Assembly: GCF_900327775.1 (NCBI RefSeq)
Contig: NZ_OUMZ01000006.1
Coordinates: forward strand, 310,001 to 374,000
DNA from: Roseovarius sp. EL26
Lineage (GTDB): Bacteria; Pseudomonadota; Alphaproteobacteria; Rhodobacterales; Rhodobacteraceae
Length of the DNA: 64,000 nt
Reading direction: 5' to 3'
Below the pieces are notes generated by a model. It did no database searches, had not been told where the DNA came from, and saw nothing but the letters and a program-made list of their open reading frames with translations. Both the position numbers and the translations under genes were made by a program. Shown one piece after another: positions 62,342-64,000 of this stretch (positions are counted from its first letter, which is position 1; each line of letters begins with the position of its first letter).

Positions 62342-62417
62342 TGCAATGCGGGCTTTCCCCGCAGGGCCAGATCCGTTAAAGCGCAGGGAACCCAAGATAA
62401 CCATCGGACCCGCGCAG

Positions 62418-64000
62418 ATGAAATTCACGATTTCCTGGCTAAAAGACCACCTTGAGACCACCGCATCGGTGGACGAAATTGCCGAAACCCTGACTGATCT
62501 GGGGCTGGAGGTCGAAGAGATTTCGAACCCGGCAGCGCGGTTGTCAGAGTTTACCATTGGCAAAGTGGTCAAGGCCGAGCCACACCCGGATGCGGACCGT
62601 TTGCGGATCTGTCAGGTGCAAACGGATGACGGCGAGACGCAAATCATTTGTGGCGCGCCGAATGCACGCGAAGGCATCACCGTAGTGATTGCCAAGCCGG
62701 GCGTTTACGTTCCGGGTATCGACACCACCATTGGCGTGGGCAAGATCCGTGGCATCGAGAGCTATGGCATGATGTGTTCCGAGCGCGAGATGGAACTGTC
62801 GGAGGAGCATGACGGCATCATCGAACTGCCTTCGGGCGAAGTGGGTGATCGCTTTATTGACTGGTTAGCGGAAAATGACCCGGCCAAAGTAGATACAATG
62901 ATCGAGATTGCCATTACGCCGAACCGCCCGGATGCGCTGGGTGTGCGGGGAATTGCGCTGGATCTGGCGGCGCGTGGCATTGGTACAATGAGACCGGCTC
63001 CAACGGCTCACATCGAAGGGCAATTCCCGTGCCCGATCAACGTGACTATTGATTACGATACCCGTGAGGGTGGTTGTTTTGTTTTCGCCGGTCGTGTGAT
63101 CCGCGGTGTGAAAAACGGACCAAGTCCCGAGTGGCTACAACAGCGGCTCAAGGCGATTGGGTTGCGGCCTATTTCGGCGCTGGTCGATATCACCAATTTC
63201 CTGACCTATGACCGCAACCGTCCTTTGCACGTCTTTGATGTGGACAAGGTCAAAGGTGATTTGCGTGTGCATCGCGCGCAGGGCGGTGAAACCCTAAAGG
63301 CGCTGGATGAGAAAGATTACACCTTTAGCGCCGGTCAGGTGGTGATTTCGGACGATGAAGGTGTTGAAAGCATTGGCGGCATCATGGGCGGCGAGGCCAC
63401 CGGGTGTACCGAAGAGACCACAACTGTTTTCCTTGAGGCTGCACTGTGGGATCATGTGCAGATTGCTACCACGGGCCGGGCGTTGAAGATCAATTCCGAT
63501 GCACGCTACCGGTTTGAACGGGGCGTTGACCCGGCGTTCAACATGGAAGGCCATGATCTGGCGACACAGATGATCTTGGATCTGTGCGGTGGCGAGGCGT
63601 CCAATTTGGTGGTTGCCGGTGAGGTGCCTGATGTCAGCCGCGCCTACAAGCTGGACCCTGCGCGGGTGCAGTCGCTGGTCGGTATGGAGATCCCGGAATC
63701 TGAGCAACGCCAGACTTTGACAGCGCTTGGTTTCAAGTTGGAAGGTAACTTGGCGCAGGTGCCAAGCTGGCGCCCGGATGTTCAGGGCGAGGCGGACTTG
63801 GTTGAAGAGGTGGCACGCATTGCATCCCTGACCAAGTTGGTCGGCAAGCCGATGCCGCGTACCAGTGCGGGCGTGCCCAAGCAGATCCTGTCAGTGGCGC
63901 AAAAGCGCGAGCAGATTGCCCGTCGCACTACCGCGACGCTGGGTTATAATGAATGTGTCACCTACAGCTTTATCGACCGTGCCAGTGCCACGTTGTTTGG
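62418..64000 (+). CDS. pheT: Phenylalanine-tRNA ligase beta subunit (partial, runs off the end)
   Basis: The first 527 codons of a gene that continues past the window. MKFTISWLKDHLETTASVDEIAETLTDLGLEVEEI is the usual start, followed by the tRNA-binding domain (KAEPHPDADRLRICQVQTDDGETQIICGAPN), the B3/B4 editing part and the B5-type segment. The beta subunit binds tRNA-Phe and edits mischarged tyrosine. No pheS is upstream in the window; it may lie elsewhere or the order may differ. ACCATCGGACCCGCGCAG upstream has no strong ribosome-binding site. Confidence 0.95.
   Translation, partial: MKFTISWLKDHLETTASVDEIAETLTDLGLEVEEISNPAARLSEFTIGKVVKAEPHPDADRLRICQVQTDDGETQIICGAPNAREGITVVIAKPGVYVPGIDTTIGVGKIRGIESYGMMCSEREMELSEEHDGIIELPSGEVGDRFIDWLAENDPAKVDTMIEIAITPNRPDALGVRGIALDLAARGIGTMRPAPTAHIEGQFPCPINVTIDYDTREGGCFVFAGRVIRGVKNGPSPEWLQQRLKAIGLRPISALVDITNFLTYDRNRPLHVFDVDKVKGDLRVHRAQGGETLKALDEKDYTFSAGQVVISDDEGVESIGGIMGGEATGCTEETTTVFLEAALWDHVQIATTGRALKINSDARYRFERGVDPAFNMEGHDLATQMILDLCGGEASNLVVAGEVPDVSRAYKLDPARVQSLVGMEIPESEQRQTLTALGFKLEGNLAQVPSWRPDVQGEADLVEEVARIASLTKLVGKPMPRTSAGVPKQILSVAQKREQIARRTTATLGYNECVTYSFIDRASATLF

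Overview
The window reads as the chromosome of a marine alphaproteobacterium of the Roseobacter group (Rhodobacterales). Supporting this are a TMAO demethylase next to a TMAO-type ABC importer, a dmmDABC-like dimethylamine monooxygenase set, the gamma-glutamylmethylamide/N-methylglutamate genes, heterotetrameric sarcosine oxidase, an alphaproteobacterial RpoH with an RpoE-like promoter, AMP nucleosidase and ZapE. No rRNA, tRNA, CRISPR array, intact insertion sequence or prophage was seen. Both ends cut a gene: rpe on the left and pheT on the right.

Layout. 0-8 kb is housekeeping: rpe end, an M20 peptidase, a GST with a Cys-rich tail, cobalamin genes cobC/cobU, rpoH-chaN, coaBC, dut and a membrane-anchored ThiF protein. 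8-15.6 kb holds TMAO uptake and demethylation (tmoX-tmoW-tmoV-tdm) with a divergent LysR regulator and an 18-bp palindrome between them. 15.7-16.5 kb has a truncated haemoglobin and a DUF1330 protein. 16.6-22.8 kb carries mgsABC-gmaS for methylamine and an amt transporter with a small membrane partner. 23.1-27 kb is dmmD plus dmmABC, followed by an XRE-cupin regulator. 28-33.3 kb is a serine-cycle module: malyl-CoA lyase, a LuxR regulator, a class V aminotransferase and malate-CoA ligase mtkAB. 33.3-34.6 kb has a broken small gene and a second XRE-cupin regulator. 34.7-41.9 kb holds lipA, a glycine/alanine-type symporter and gcvT-gcvH-gcvP. 42-45 kb is a small accessory patch with a queuosine-precursor transporter, a two-helix membrane protein, an AT-rich orphan AAA ATPase and an SCP2 protein. 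45-52.9 kb has soxBDAG, a GlxA-type AraC regulator and a GMC oxidoreductase. 52.8-64 kb is mostly general metabolism: zapE, MFS, hydrolase, ornithine cyclodeaminase-like, EamA exporter, GNAT, HU, amn, VOC, SDR and pheT.

How it fits together (inference from known families). TMAO is imported and cleaved by Tdm to dimethylamine and formaldehyde. DmmABC turns dimethylamine into methylamine, and GmaS and MgsABC move the methyl group to N-methylglutamate. An Mgd/Sox-type dehydrogenase releases methylene-tetrahydrofolate or formaldehyde. Nitrogen is kept as glutamate or ammonium. The C1 units can meet glycine through the glycine cleavage system and serine chemistry, and the malyl-CoA lyase/malate-CoA ligase module could recycle glyoxylate and acetyl-CoA. 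Four GcvT-fold, tetrahydrofolate-linked proteins within 64 kb underline this one-carbon focus. tmm, hprA, glyA and ppc are not in the window, so pathway completeness has to be judged from the rest of the genome.
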